Assembly (NCBI RefSeq): GCF_001889165.1
Contig: NZ_CP016020.1
Coordinates: 2,578,501 to 2,642,500, forward strand
Length of the DNA stretch: 64,000 nucleotides
Reading direction: 5' to 3'
Source of the DNA: Bacillus weihaiensis
GTDB taxonomy: Bacteria > Bacillota > Bacilli > Bacillales > Bacillaceae
The translations under genes and the position numbers were made by a program. Position 1 is the stretch's first letter. Each line of letters starts with the position of its first letter. Below are positions 54,130-63,787 of the stretch, piece after piece. The notes under the pieces were generated by a model. The model was not told the origin of the DNA. It did not search any database and saw nothing but the letters and a program-made list of their open reading frames with translations.

Positions 54130-54384
54130 ATGAGAAATAGGAAAGCTTAACGTCAAGGTGGAAGTAAAGCGTATACCTACGTTCGTTATTACAGTAGAAC
54201 AAGGCTTGTCTAGTAGAACAATCCTTGTTTTACTCAATGTTAAAGAAGCATATCTTCATCATTCACACGCATTACTAAAGGAAGCAAAAAAATAGTAGCT
54301 ACTCCCTGATACTGAAAGAAATACATTGTATATAGCTTAATCCGGACACTCAGGATCTCTTAGAAAGTAACTCATCAAGTTTCA

Positions 54385-55629
54385 TTAGTAATCTAACTTA
54401 AATGAAACAGAGACTGTTGTCCCCTTACCAACCTCACTCTCATAATCAATTGTTCCCCCTATTTGACGAATAAGCCGATTCGTTATCATACTCCCCAATC
54501 CAGTACCTTTTGTTTTAGTTGTATAAAACGGGAGTCCTATTTGCTTTAATTCCTCTTTTGTCATTCCTTTCCCATTATCCTTAATCGTTATTGTAACAAT
54601 TCCTAATTGGGTATTAACATATTTAGAAATTTTGACAACTCCTTGAGTCTCAATCGATTCAATTGCATTTTTAATAATATTTAAAAGGGATTGCTTTGTA
54701 TACTGTAAATCCCCTCTTATATAAATAGGATCTGTCGGAACATATTCAATCGTAACATTCGATAAATTTCCCAACGGTCTTAGAAGAGAGATTGAATCCA
54801 TCAGGACTTCTTCAATATTAACTGTCTTCATTTCAAAAGACTCTGGTTTTGCAAGTGTGAGGTAATTCGTGATAATTTGATTTGTTCGATCTAACTCTTC
54901 TAGGATAAGTGGTGAAAACTGCTTCAAGGTTTCATCCTTCGTATCTTTTTGCATGAATTGTATGAATCCCCGAACAGTTGTTATCGGATTTCTTATTTCA
55001 TGAGCAATTGAGGCTGCCATTTGACCTGTAGTCGTTAATTTATCTAGATAGACCATTTCATCAAATTGTTTATTTCGTTCCAACAATGTCTCAATGATAA
55101 AGATGATTGCTAAATAAGTGATGAAAAAAGCAATAAAATAAGTGATATAAAAGGATAGCTTTAAAAAAGCAATATTAAAATACAACAGGATAATATAAAT
55201 ACCGAAATAAGTAAATGCTGCCAGTGCACCACTTATTAGGCGATTTGAGCTTTTAAATTTTTTTCTAAATAAAAGAGCAATAAGATAAGCTGAAACAGAT
55301 ACAATAATGCCGATGTGTATAAACGAACCACCTATTATAAATCTCATAATTGATACAATGATGACAACAAATAAACCAGAGGCCCATCCTGTATATAAGG
55401 TAATAATCATAATGGCAACCATTCTTAGATCAAAATTTGTTTCTCCAAGTGTTTCAATCGGATACGCCATACATAAAAGTGCACCAAATGCACCAATAAT
55501 GCTATAAACAATTTTATATTTAAAGGTGATATTCATATTTCTTTGAAAAGGGATGAACATATTTGCATTAAATGCAAAAGAAAACAGAATCGTTATATTA
55601 ACAATTAAGGGTTTTATAATGGATAACAA
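54385..55629 (-). CDS. kinB: Membrane histidine kinase, KinB-like, 414 aa
   Basis: Six membrane helices in a 5TMR-LYT-like module (about 5-185) lead to HisKA (His210 in AASIAHEIRNP) and HATPase (DNGKGM, GTGLGSMITNRL, GGTIDYESEVGKGT). The kinase core equals that of B. subtilis KinB, a sporulation kinase feeding Spo0F, but no kapB gene follows. The start is TTG with GGAGG 5 bases upstream. Divergent from a GGDEF gene. Other 5TMR sensor kinases are possible. Confidence 0.85.
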   Translation of the reverse strand: MLSIIKPLIVNITILFSFAFNANMFIPFQRNMNITFKYKIVYSIIGAFGALLCMAYPIETLGETNFDLRMVAIMIITLYTGWASGLFVVIIVSIMRFIIGGSFIHIGIIVSVSAYLIALLFRKKFKSSNRLISGALAAFTYFGIYIILLYFNIAFLKLSFYITYFIAFFITYLAIIFIIETLLERNKQFDEMVYLDKLTTTGQMAASIAHEIRNPITTVRGFIQFMQKDTKDETLKQFSPLILEELDRTNQIITNYLTLAKPESFEMKTVNIEEVLMDSISLLRPLGNLSNVTIEYVPTDPIYIRGDLQYTKQSLLNIIKNAIESIETQGVVKISKYVNTQLGIVTITIKDNGKGMTKEELKQIGLPFYTTKTKGTGLGSMITNRLIRQIGGTIDYESEVGKGTTVSVSFKLDY

Positions 55630-55996
55630 AGTGACCTCCTGTAAACTCTAATAAAAAATATATGGACATAGTAACAGAATAACAATATTGTTCTAAATTT
55701 AGTACCCCTATTGTTGCAAATTAGGTATTAGACTACTAACTCCCACAATTTGAATCGTTTATTAAATTATTTCACTCTACTTATTGTCTTGCAATTTTAG
55801 GAGTTTAACCCTCTCACCTTTTGACCAATCTAACTTACTTTACCACTTATCCCACTTAGTAATACATGACATTTGAACTATAAAAAATACAGCAATTGCC
55901 TTATTGTTTATAATTTAACTATTTTTAACTATTTCTTTCACGGACTTTATAGTAAAATAGGAGTAATAAAAGCCTGTGTAAATAGGAGTCGTGAAA
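55630..55996. other. Divergent region kinB-like / GGDEF gene
   Basis: About 365 AT-rich bases without a frame. GGAGTC precedes the GGDEF ATG. No operator pattern stands out. Confidence 0.4.
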
Positions 55997-56995
55997 ATGT
56001 TAAGGATTGGAGATATATCAGAGAAAGGTCCTGTTGTTTCATTAACTACAAAAAGTTCAGAAGTAAATACACTATTTGAAAATTATCCTCATCTTGAAGG
56101 TATCGTTGTAGCAGTAGAAAATAAACCAGTTGGATTAGTAATGAAGGCACAATTTTACCGTAAGATTTCTTCAAAATATGGTTTTGACTTATTTATGGGT
56201 AGACCTATTGAACTTGTTATGGACACTACTCCGTTAATAGTGGATTACTATGATGAAATTACAAAGGTAAGTTCTCATGCGATGAATCGTTCACAAGAGA
56301 AGCTTTATGACTACGTTGTCGTGACAAGACAACATGAATTGTGTGGAATTGTCAGTATAAAGAATTTACTCATTAAGCTCGCTGAGATCCAAGTAAACAA
56401 AGCTATGTATACAAATCCATTATCAGGACTTCCCGGTAATGTATTAATCGAAAAGAAAATGCTTGACTACCTATCTAATTCAAATCAGCCCTTCTCTCTC
56501 CTTTATATTGATTTAGACCACTTTAAAGAATATAACGACATATATGGCTTTAATAAAGGAGATCTATTACTTAAGGAAATTTCGTCTATATTAAGTAAAG
56601 TCATCTTAAATATGGAACTTTCAAACACATTTGTTGGACATATTGGAGGAGATGATTTCGTTGTAATCCTACCACATCATGGATTTCATCAAATCTGTCA
56701 GCTAATTATTACGGAATTTAATATTCGTCTAAAACATTATTATCATGAAACAGACTGGAAGAATAAATTTATTTATGCTAAGGACCGAAATGGACAGCAT
56801 AACAAAATTCCACTAGTTTCACTTTCTATCGCCGTTGTGACAAACCAACATACACAATATCTCACCATAGATGAAATCAGTAAAATTGCTGCAAATGTAA
56901 AGAAGGAATGCAAGAAACATGTTGGAAGCTGCTATATATGCCATGATGCGATAAAGCCTAATTGCTGTGAGAAAGAAACCATCATTACTCATTAA
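55997..56995 (+). CDS. Diguanylate cyclase (GGDEF) with CBS-like N-terminus, 332 aa
   Basis: Makes c-di-GMP from GTP. The N-terminal about 130 residues form two degenerate CBS-like halves (GPVVSLTTKSSEVNTLF... and ..KLYDYVVVTRQHELCGIVSIKNLL), then GGDEF with SLLYIDLDHFKEYNDIYGF and GGDDF near residues 217-221, a functional variant. No RxxD inhibitory site is seen just before it. The ATG 55997 has GGAG 8 bases upstream. The N-terminus suggests nucleotide sensing. Confidence 0.9.
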   Translation: MLRIGDISEKGPVVSLTTKSSEVNTLFENYPHLEGIVVAVENKPVGLVMKAQFYRKISSKYGFDLFMGRPIELVMDTTPLIVDYYDEITKVSSHAMNRSQEKLYDYVVVTRQHELCGIVSIKNLLIKLAEIQVNKAMYTNPLSGLPGNVLIEKKMLDYLSNSNQPFSLLYIDLDHFKEYNDIYGFNKGDLLLKEISSILSKVILNMELSNTFVGHIGGDDFVVILPHHGFHQICQLIITEFNIRLKHYYHETDWKNKFIYAKDRNGQHNKIPLVSLSIAVVTNQHTQYLTIDEISKIAANVKKECKKHVGSCYICHDAIKPNCCEKETIITH

Positions 56996-57186
56996 ATTAG
57001 TAAGAAGTTACTGTTCTATTAGCTAGGAAAAAGCCTGTTATATCATAAAGAATACCATGTAGAGAAATGGCAAGGATTTAAACTTATCGACTGAAAATAT
57101 TTTTATAAAATCCTCATAGACTCTCACCTATTCCTCTCTTTGAGCATATTGTAACGTGAAAGTTCATGAGAGGAGAGAGATGCTTT

Positions 57187-57603
57187 ATGTATCCATATGA
57201 TCGTCAGTTCTCAATTCAGATTCCGGGATTTCCACCTTTTCAAAATAGTGTAAGTGCACCAGGACAACAACCACCATACGGCCCCCCTGGATTTGGACCA
57301 GGCCCTGGAGGTGGTCAACAAGGTTCTCCACAAGCGGGCCCTCCGCAAGGACCTCCACCAAGTGAAATCCCACCAGCACAGTCTCAAGGACAAATATCTA
57401 CTTATGCTGTAGACCCTGGTGGTATTCGTGGTTGTTTATACCGCTACACTTACATCCGTTTAAACAACGGTAGAGCATTTTGGTATTATCCAACTTTTGT
57501 TGGCAGAACATCTGTAGCCGGTTACCGTTGGAATAGACGTCAATACAGATGGGTTTACTTCGGAATTGATTTAGAACGTATTCGTTCTTATAGTTGTTAT
57601 TAA
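57187..57603 (+). CDS. Pro/Gly/Gln-rich surface-type protein, 138 aa
   Basis: Residues about 15-75 are a Pro-Gly-Gln rich low-complexity stretch; the last 60 residues form an aromatic, arginine-rich domain with GCLYRYTYIRLNNGRAFWYYP and FVGRTSVAGYRWNRRQYRW. The ATG at 57187 has GAGAGGAGAGAGA upstream. Spore-coat-like composition suggests a coat or exosporium role, but this is inference. Not recognised as a named family. Confidence 0.75.
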   Translation: MYPYDRQFSIQIPGFPPFQNSVSAPGQQPPYGPPGFGPGPGGGQQGSPQAGPPQGPPPSEIPPAQSQGQISTYAVDPGGIRGCLYRYTYIRLNNGRAFWYYPTFVGRTSVAGYRWNRRQYRWVYFGIDLERIRSYSCY

Positions 57604-57778
57604 AATGAACGTTTGTCCCCTATCTACAATGAATGATAAGTTTAACAGCCCACGTTGATCTCATTAATCAGACGAGATCAAGTACTAGTAAGTTAGTATA
57701 CATTTTCCCTCGACTTAACACTTGAACGGCATGTCGAGTGTCTGTAACGAATAAAAATGTTATCTTCTTAGGAAAAGG

Positions 57779-57816
57779 AAAAAAGCTATTTCAGTACATT
57801 CTGAAATAGCTTTTTC
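57779..57816. terminator. Shared terminator after the Pro-rich gene
   Basis: AAAAAGCTATTTCAG pairs with CTGAAATAGCTTTTT across TACATT. It serves both convergent genes. Confidence 0.9.
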
Positions 57817-57826
57817 TGTTTCTAAT

Positions 57827-58012
57827 TTACAACAGCACTTGACTATACCTATTATGGACAAATTGTTGTCTTCGCTTTGCTTGAGAGATAATGGTTTGAA
57901 TTTCTTTTTTGTAGAATTGAATTTGAGTTATGTTTATCGCAAAAAACATTTCATTTTCAAGTTTTTTAACGAGCTCTTTTTCCTGCTCTGTTAACCATTC
58001 ACAGTTATTCAC
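57827..58012 (-). CDS. Small hypothetical protein, 61 aa
   Basis: Helix-rich, with NCEWLTEQEKELVKKLENEMFFAIN. It lacks the SQELD motif of Spo0E-type phosphatases, so that assignment is not made. The start is inferred as GTG at 58012 with AGAGGTG upstream; the frame continues to 58090 but without a better site. Function unknown. Confidence 0.6.
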   Translation of the reverse strand: MNNCEWLTEQEKELVKKLENEMFFAINITQIQFYKKEIQTIISQAKRRQQFVHNRYSQVLL

Positions 58013-58258
58013 AAGCATCACCTCTTTTATTGAACGACTTTTTTTTGTTACGATTCGAAGCAAATTCATAATTGCTTTTCTAGAAATCATATACCTACAG
58101 AATTGAGATTAAAATTTTGACTATTTTCATAAAGTCGTGGCTATTTAACATTGTTGAAGCAAAAAGATTAGGTCCCACATAAGGAAGAAAGCTCCACTTT
58201 AGATTTATATAAAAAGATAGTATAGTTTTACGTTGCATAAAAGCTAAGTAAGGGGGTC

Positions 58259-59227
58259 TTAAAGTTTTGTTCCTTTATGAAAACGAAACCAACCCATTTT
58301 ATAGAAGAACCAGATCATTCCTACACTGATTAAAGCCATTATTCCCAATACAATGTAATAGCTATATTCTCCTGTGAGCTCGGGCATATAACGAAAATTC
58401 ATCCCATAAAGTCCAGCGATAAAGGTTAGAGGTAAAAAGATGGATGACATTACAGTCAGTGTCATCATAACCCTATTCATACGATCTGAGCTTATAGATA
58501 AATAACTATCCCGTATGTCGGAGGATAACTCCCGATTTGCATCAATCATTTCAACCAGCTTCAATAAATGGTCATATACATCTTGAAAGTATATATGCTT
58601 CTCTTTCATTGAATTTAACCGTGAAGATGAAATGATTCGATAAAGTAAGTCCCTCATTGGCACAATTGTCCTTCTAAGCTTATTTAACTCCGATCTAATG
58701 TCAAATACTTGTTCCATTAATTCACTAATGGTTTGGTCACTTGTATTATCTTCTACTTGGTTAACAAGATCTTCAAGCTTGTAAATAGGTGGAAAATAAT
58801 CATCGACTACTTTATCAATAATTTGATACATAATTTGCATAGGGTTACTTTTTAGAGATTTTTCATTCTCGATTCTGTTCCAGATAGCTAAAAGCTCTTT
58901 AACAGGTTTTTTATGAAAGCTAACGATGGAACGACTTGAGACAAATAAATCAATTTCATCCGCTTCAAGTGTTTCATGATTTATTGCATGAATAACGATA
59001 AAAAAGTAATCATCATAGAAATCAAGTTTAGGCCGTTGAACAAACTCTAAGCAATCTTCAATGGCAAGAGGATGAAATTTAAAATAACTCGACAATACGT
59101 TTACTTCATCATCAGTTGGTGCATGAAAATCAACCCAAAACCATTGAATTTGGTCGTTCTTTAATTCTTCTAAAGAAAGATCATATCGCACTTCTTTATC
59201 TTTCATAATTGCAACACTTCTAATCAC
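58259..59227 (-). CDS. corA: Magnesium transporter CorA, 322 aa
   Basis: Pentameric Mg2+ channel. The long cytoplasmic N-terminal alpha/beta domain is followed by two C-terminal helices, TM1 with the GMN motif (YGMNFRYMPEL, GMN near 275-277) and TM2 up to WFFYKMGWFRF. ATG/GTG start: GTG at 59227 with AGGACTATCA upstream. Length standard. Confidence 0.95.
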   Translation of the reverse strand: MIRSVAIMKDKEVRYDLSLEELKNDQIQWFWVDFHAPTDDEVNVLSSYFKFHPLAIEDCLEFVQRPKLDFYDDYFFIVIHAINHETLEADEIDLFVSSRSIVSFHKKPVKELLAIWNRIENEKSLKSNPMQIMYQIIDKVVDDYFPPIYKLEDLVNQVEDNTSDQTISELMEQVFDIRSELNKLRRTIVPMRDLLYRIISSSRLNSMKEKHIYFQDVYDHLLKLVEMIDANRELSSDIRDSYLSISSDRMNRVMMTLTVMSSIFLPLTFIAGLYGMNFRYMPELTGEYSYYIVLGIMALISVGMIWFFYKMGWFRFHKGTKL

Positions 59228-59298
59228 TGATAGTCCTACTCTCTTTTTTCATTATTTATACTTTACCCTCCCTGTTCATCTCCTAAACAACCAACTAT

Positions 59299-59316
59299 TA
59301 TGAGAATCATTCTTTA
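59299..59316. promoter_or_regulatory. Possible Fur/PerR-family operator between corA and patA
   Basis: TGAGAATCATTCT (AGAAT-C-ATTCT) is a short palindrome like half of a Fur 7-1-7 box. Weak and unproven. Confidence 0.35.
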
Positions 59317-59417
59317 TATAAGCTTTGTAAGGCATCAATTAGAAAAAATAATCACACGTCAATGAAAAATGGTAAAATAACACTTAGAGAGCGTGAACCT
59401 TAGGAGGTTTCTACATA

Positions 59418-60569
59418 ATGGAGCATTTAATTAATTCCCGAGTAAGAGAAATTGAATTATCAGGTATAAGAAAATTTTTCAATATGGTTAATGACTATGA
59501 AGATGTTATTTCATTAACAATTGGACAACCAGACTTTATTACACCAGAACATGTTAAGTATGCGGGGAAAGAAGCGATTAATAAAAATTATACTACCTAT
59601 ACACATAATGCAGGTTATTTGGAGCTACGAGAAGCAGCAAGTCAATTTGTTAAATCAAAATATAACCTTACATACTCCCCAGATCATGAGGTAATTGTAA
59701 CAGTTGGTGCGAGCCAAGCCATCGATTGTACGTTTCGTACCCTATTAGAAGAAGGAAGCGAAGTTATATTACCAAGTCCGGTGTATCCTGGCTATGAACC
59801 ATTAATTAAGCTTGCTGGTGGTAAACCAATTTATGTTGATACAACAGCGAATGATTTCAAATTAACTGCTGAACTAATCAAATCTCACTTGACAGAAAGA
59901 ACCAGGTGTATTGTTCTACCGTACCCTTCAAATCCTACAGGCGTTACATTGAATGAAGATGAGCTAATGAAAATTGCAGAACTAGTAGAGGGAAAAGATT
60001 TATTTGTTCTCTCAGATGAAATATATAGTGAGCTTGTGTATGGGAAAACACATGTATCAATTGCAAGCTATTTAAGGGAGCAGACCATCGTGATTAATGG
60101 CTTATCCAAATCACACAGCATGACTGGTTGGAGAATTGGCTTGCTTTTTGCCCCTCATAACGTCGCAAAGCATCTATTAAAAGTGCATCAATACAATGTT
60201 TCATGTGCATCATCTGTTTCACAAAGAGCTGCGATAGAAGCTTTAACGACTGGAATAAACGATGCAAATGAGATGAAAGAGGCCTATAAAGAAAGACTTG
60301 AATATGTGTATAATCGATTAGTAGGTATGGGATTAGATGTCGTAAAACCTGACGGCGCCTTTTATCTATTTCCGAATATAAAAAAATTTAATCAAACTTC
60401 TTTTGATTTCGCACGATCTCTTGTTGAAAAGGCCGGGGTAGCCTTAGTACCTGGAAGTGCTTTTTCAGAATATGGAGAAGGTTATGTTCGACTATCATAT
60501 GCTTATTCTATGGAGCAACTTACTGAGGCTATGAATCGATTAGAATACTACTTAAAAGAATATGTGTAA
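59418..60569 (+). CDS. patA: Aminotransferase PatA (N-acetyl-LL-diaminopimelate aminotransferase), 383 aa
   Basis: PLP-dependent class I aminotransferase. GASQAIDCTFR, PSPVYPGYEP, PSNPTGV and GLSKSHSMTGWRIG with Lys231 binding PLP, and VRLSYAYS at the end. In B. subtilis this enzyme makes N-acetyl-LL-diaminopimelate, completing the acetylase branch with DapH and DapL. ATG after AGGAGGTTTCTACATA. Upstream neighbour of kinA and cheV in B. subtilis; here corA stands between. Confidence 0.92.
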   Translation: MEHLINSRVREIELSGIRKFFNMVNDYEDVISLTIGQPDFITPEHVKYAGKEAINKNYTTYTHNAGYLELREAASQFVKSKYNLTYSPDHEVIVTVGASQAIDCTFRTLLEEGSEVILPSPVYPGYEPLIKLAGGKPIYVDTTANDFKLTAELIKSHLTERTRCIVLPYPSNPTGVTLNEDELMKIAELVEGKDLFVLSDEIYSELVYGKTHVSIASYLREQTIVINGLSKSHSMTGWRIGLLFAPHNVAKHLLKVHQYNVSCASSVSQRAAIEALTTGINDANEMKEAYKERLEYVYNRLVGMGLDVVKPDGAFYLFPNIKKFNQTSFDFARSLVEKAGVALVPGSAFSEYGEGYVRLSYAYSMEQLTEAMNRLEYYLKEYV

Positions 60570-60624
60570 CAAACATAACTTTATTTAAAGTTTAGGCTCT
60601 GTTAATGATGGTTTCCTGATTTGA

Positions 60625-60668
60625 GCGCCTACCGCGGGTGTATCAGCCTGCGGAGGGTACTTTTTTTC
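60625..60668 (+). terminator. Terminator of patA
   Basis: CCGCGGG pairs with CCTGCGG across about eight bases, followed by TACTTTTTTT. It may overlap a decayed repeat. Confidence 0.5.
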
Positions 60669-60758
60669 TATAAAGTGCAAAAAATCAGCATCTACCTTTA
60701 CCATAACTAAATGAAAAGAATCTTTTTGTTTCTTACAAAACTGTTGACTTATGATTGC

Positions 60759-60786
60759 AAAAAAGATCAGTATTCCTACTGATCCT
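60759..60786 (-). terminator. Terminator of the kinA-like gene
   Basis: GATCAGTA pairs perfectly with TACTGATC across GGAA, then TTTTTT on the minus strand, 73 bases past the stop. Confidence 0.85.
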
Positions 60787-60858
60787 CCACCATCCAGTCT
60801 TAAATATGCTTTTATGGTAATTAAGTTGCACTAAAAAGAGAAAGTATTATCTACTATA

Positions 60859-62673
60859 TTATGTATGAATGGGCATTTCTACAAAAAAGGTTGTACCTTT
60901 GCCAAGCTCTGAATCAATTAGAATATTTCCACCGTGCTCCTCAATAATTTTGTACGTAATCATTAATCCTAGCCCATTTCCTTTTTCTTTTGTCGTTAAG
61001 AACGGCTCACCGATTCGCTCCATCAATTCAGAGGAAATTCCTTCTCCCTCGTCCCTTACTTCAATAATCATCTTATTATTATTCCTTTTTGTATAAACAG
61101 AAACTTTTCCGCCTTCTGGCATGGCATCTATTGCGTTTTTAAATAAATTTATAAAAACTTGTTTTAATTGATTTTCATCACAATCTACCTCGAGTGTGAA
61201 ATCTTCATGAACTTGTTCGATATATACACTTTTCATATTCGCTTGTGTTTCTAACAGCATGGCAACATCCTGTAACAAGCTCACAATATTTCTACGAATA
61301 AATTTTGTTTCCTGAGGCTTTGCAAGCATAAGCAACTCACTGAGAATGAGTTCTATTCGATTTAATTCTGAAAATACAATGTCAAAATATTGTTGGTGGG
61401 AGGTGAAATCCGGCTTCATCATTTGTAAAAATCCTTTTATAGCCGTTAAAGGGTTTCTAATCTCATGCGCTATCCCTGCTGCAAGCTGACCTGCTATTGA
61501 AAGTTTTTCAGATCTTAACATAAGCTCCTCTGTTTTTTTTCGCTCTGAAATATCTCTTAAAATAACTTGTACAGCTTTTTCTCCAAAATAGGTTGTAGGA
61601 ATAAAGACCATTTCTGTATAGAGAATCTTTTCACTATCAATTAACCATGATTGATTACTAACATCCACTTCTAATTTTCCCTCTAAAATACTCTTAAGGG
61701 ACGTTCTCATACTTGTATGGTCTTTGGGATGTAAATCTTGAAAAATATTTTTCCCCATCAATTGATGGTAATCCTCTGCTTGAAATAGTCGAATTCCTGC
61801 TTCATTTACAAATACCCAGCGATCTTGGTGAATAACTCCAATCATATCGATTGAATTATCAATGAGGCGTTGGTATCTCTCTCTACTTTTTTGAAGAATT
61901 TTTTGAAAATTTCGCTTGGATGAAATATCAGTTAAAACGATCATCTCTGCATATTCTCCTTTAAATGCAGTTAAAGCTGTCGTAACCTCGACATTGATGA
62001 CAGAACCATCAAATCGCTTCCAGGTTTGCTCAATAATCCCTATTTTTTCACCTTCATGTAAACGTTCAATTCTAGTTTTAACTATTTCATGAAAGCTTGC
62101 TTCGATAAATTCATAAATAGGATGACCAACTAGCTGATGTTTTGTATCTGCCCCTATTAAGTCTTGAAAGGACTTATTTGCATAGCAGATTTCCCCTTTT
62201 AAAGTTAAGAGTAATGGGGTCGGTAAATCCTCCAATATCATATCCCCACTTATTTTCTTCAAATCAAGCAATGGCAATTTTCTCTCTTTCATTATCCGTG
62301 CTGGTCCTAGTGGAGTAAAAACAGGTTTATTTAACGGTCTCATCTTTAGAATAATTTCTTGGTTTGTTTGCTTTAATGTACTCTTAATAAATTCAACAGA
62401 TGCTTCAAACCATATATAATCGATCGTACGTGATTGGAAACGGAATGAACATGGATATAAATGATGTTCATTAAAAAAGTAACTCTCAATAAGAAACAAA
62501 TCTTCTTGATGGATAAAATTCTTAATTGATTTTCCAATTAGTTCGTCATTCTTATATCCCGTTAATTCTAATGAATTAGAAGAAACATACTGAAAGCGAC
62601 CATTAGATGAAACGACAGCATATATTTCTAGCTCATGTAAGAGCGACTCTGTTTCAGCTGATTGATTATTCAA
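60859..62673 (-). CDS. kinA: Cytosolic sensor kinase with three PAS domains (KinA-like), 604 aa
   Basis: PAS-A (about 14-115), PAS-B (about 145-255) and PAS-C (about 262-380), then HisKA with His403 in AAGIAHEIRNP, and HATPase (NAIDAMPEGG, DEGEGIS, GNGLGLMITYKI). The arrangement and length equal B. subtilis KinA (606 aa), the main phosphorelay kinase for sporulation, and it lies on the kinA-patA-cheV synteny. The start is TTG with AAAGGGGGTTGAACT upstream. Other sporulation kinases (KinE) are similar, so the exact paralogue is inferred from position. Confidence 0.9.
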   Translation of the reverse strand: MNNQSAETESLLHELEIYAVVSSNGRFQYVSSNSLELTGYKNDELIGKSIKNFIHQEDLFLIESYFFNEHHLYPCSFRFQSRTIDYIWFEASVEFIKSTLKQTNQEIILKMRPLNKPVFTPLGPARIMKERKLPLLDLKKISGDMILEDLPTPLLLTLKGEICYANKSFQDLIGADTKHQLVGHPIYEFIEASFHEIVKTRIERLHEGEKIGIIEQTWKRFDGSVINVEVTTALTAFKGEYAEMIVLTDISSKRNFQKILQKSRERYQRLIDNSIDMIGVIHQDRWVFVNEAGIRLFQAEDYHQLMGKNIFQDLHPKDHTSMRTSLKSILEGKLEVDVSNQSWLIDSEKILYTEMVFIPTTYFGEKAVQVILRDISERKKTEELMLRSEKLSIAGQLAAGIAHEIRNPLTAIKGFLQMMKPDFTSHQQYFDIVFSELNRIELILSELLMLAKPQETKFIRRNIVSLLQDVAMLLETQANMKSVYIEQVHEDFTLEVDCDENQLKQVFINLFKNAIDAMPEGGKVSVYTKRNNNKMIIEVRDEGEGISSELMERIGEPFLTTKEKGNGLGLMITYKIIEEHGGNILIDSELGKGTTFFVEMPIHT

Positions 62674-62884
62674 AGTTCAACCCCCTTTGTTACACACTCT
62701 CGCTACCTGTATCAATATTGTATTAGTTTTTTATAACGAACATTCGAATTATGTATAAACATATATACTATATAGTGTTTTTATGTATGTATATTATTCT
62801 ATGAATTTCGTTAAAATCCTTTTTTAACTCTTGATTTTTTTACAAAATTCAGCCCTTTGAATGAATGACATAAAGTGAATCTTA
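62674..62884. other. Upstream region of the kinA-like gene
   Basis: The gene's promoter must lie here. AT-rich; a TATACTATATAG stretch and several ATGTATG/TACATA repeats occur, but no consensus I would name. Confidence 0.35.
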
Positions 62885-63550
62885 AGAGACTCAGGGGAAA
62901 AAAGAGAGTACCGCCTCCCCATAATGTCGAAATAAGTAAGACCACCCACCCTAACGTATGAGACTGGGGGAAAATTCCCTAGGACTTATACCAACAAGGA
63001 AGCCTGTTAGACCTTCAAGAAGTATAGGATGTAGAACCTACCTAACGATTTGAAGCTATTTTTTCAGCTATTGAAATTGTTCGAATATCTTCTGTAACGA
63101 TAAAAAAAGCACGCTTCGGTAGACCTGTTGAGCACAACTTCATGCTATGATTTTCTCCTTGGCTGCTAGAATGATAGTCCCGCTTCCATTTATTAAGAAC
63201 CTAGTAGCGCAATTAATTAAAGGTATCGTTTTCCGTCTTGATTGCGGCTCTTTGGTAGATTGTATTAATTCCATGTTTAATCTGCCACAAATTGCTTTAG
63301 GTTTAAAAAATTGAGCTCCTTTCTATAAGATGTTGCCTTATAACTAGGTTCTTTGAACAAAACTACTTAAGGTTGAATGGAGAGGAAGTGTGAGACCCAC
63401 AGTCGTTTACGCCGAGGAAGAGTCACCGCCCGACCCTTGAAAAAGCGAGCAACTGAAGTGGAATTCAACCAGACCGAACACTTAAAAATAGACAAAATGT
63501 AAAAGGTATCTACACTATGTTACTCTGTATTTCTTTAAAATAAGCATGGA
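62885..63550. repeat. Degenerate dispersed repeat, longest form (copy B)
   Basis: Contains the same block order as copy A at 32820: AAAAAAGAGAGTACC, TAACGATTTGAAGCTATTTTT, GCTTCGGTAGACCTGTTGAG, CCATTTATTAAGAACCTAGTAG, AAAAGCGAGCAACTG, ATTCAACCAGACCGAACACTT, AGACAAAATGTAAAAGGTATCT, AAAATAAGCATGG. It has an extra about 115-bp insert after the first block and a longer middle with GTGAGACCCACAG and GTCACCGCCCGACCC. No open frame survives. A decayed mobile element or a Bacillaceae intergenic repeat is likely. Confidence 0.75.
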
Positions 63551-63759
63551 GGAAATTGTTCTTCTTAGTTAGTTTTTATAAAATCCTTAAGATTCTCCAA
63601 GCTTTCCCTTATAGTCGAATAGCGATAGTAAGCAGAAAATTCGTGATGAACTGTACATTTGGGTAGAAATATAACTTTTTCTATAAAAATAAGATTGCTA
63701 GAGCTGGATGGAGAAGTTTTTATTCATAATTAAAGTATGGATTTTATCGTTTGCTAAGA
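63551..63759. other. Gap before the right-edge gene
   Basis: No frame coded. Only the terminator of the following minus-strand gene is recognised. Confidence 0.4.
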
Positions 63760-63787
63760 AAAAAAGATCGGAAAATCCGATCTTTTT
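63760..63787 (-). terminator. Terminator of the quinone-oxidoreductase-like gene
   Basis: AAAAAGATCGG pairs with CCGATCTTTTT across AAAAT, adjoining the stop codon. Confidence 0.85.

Noticed and set aside
57827-58090. Spo0E-family phosphatase assignment for the 61-aa gene
   Set aside because: The SQELD motif is absent.
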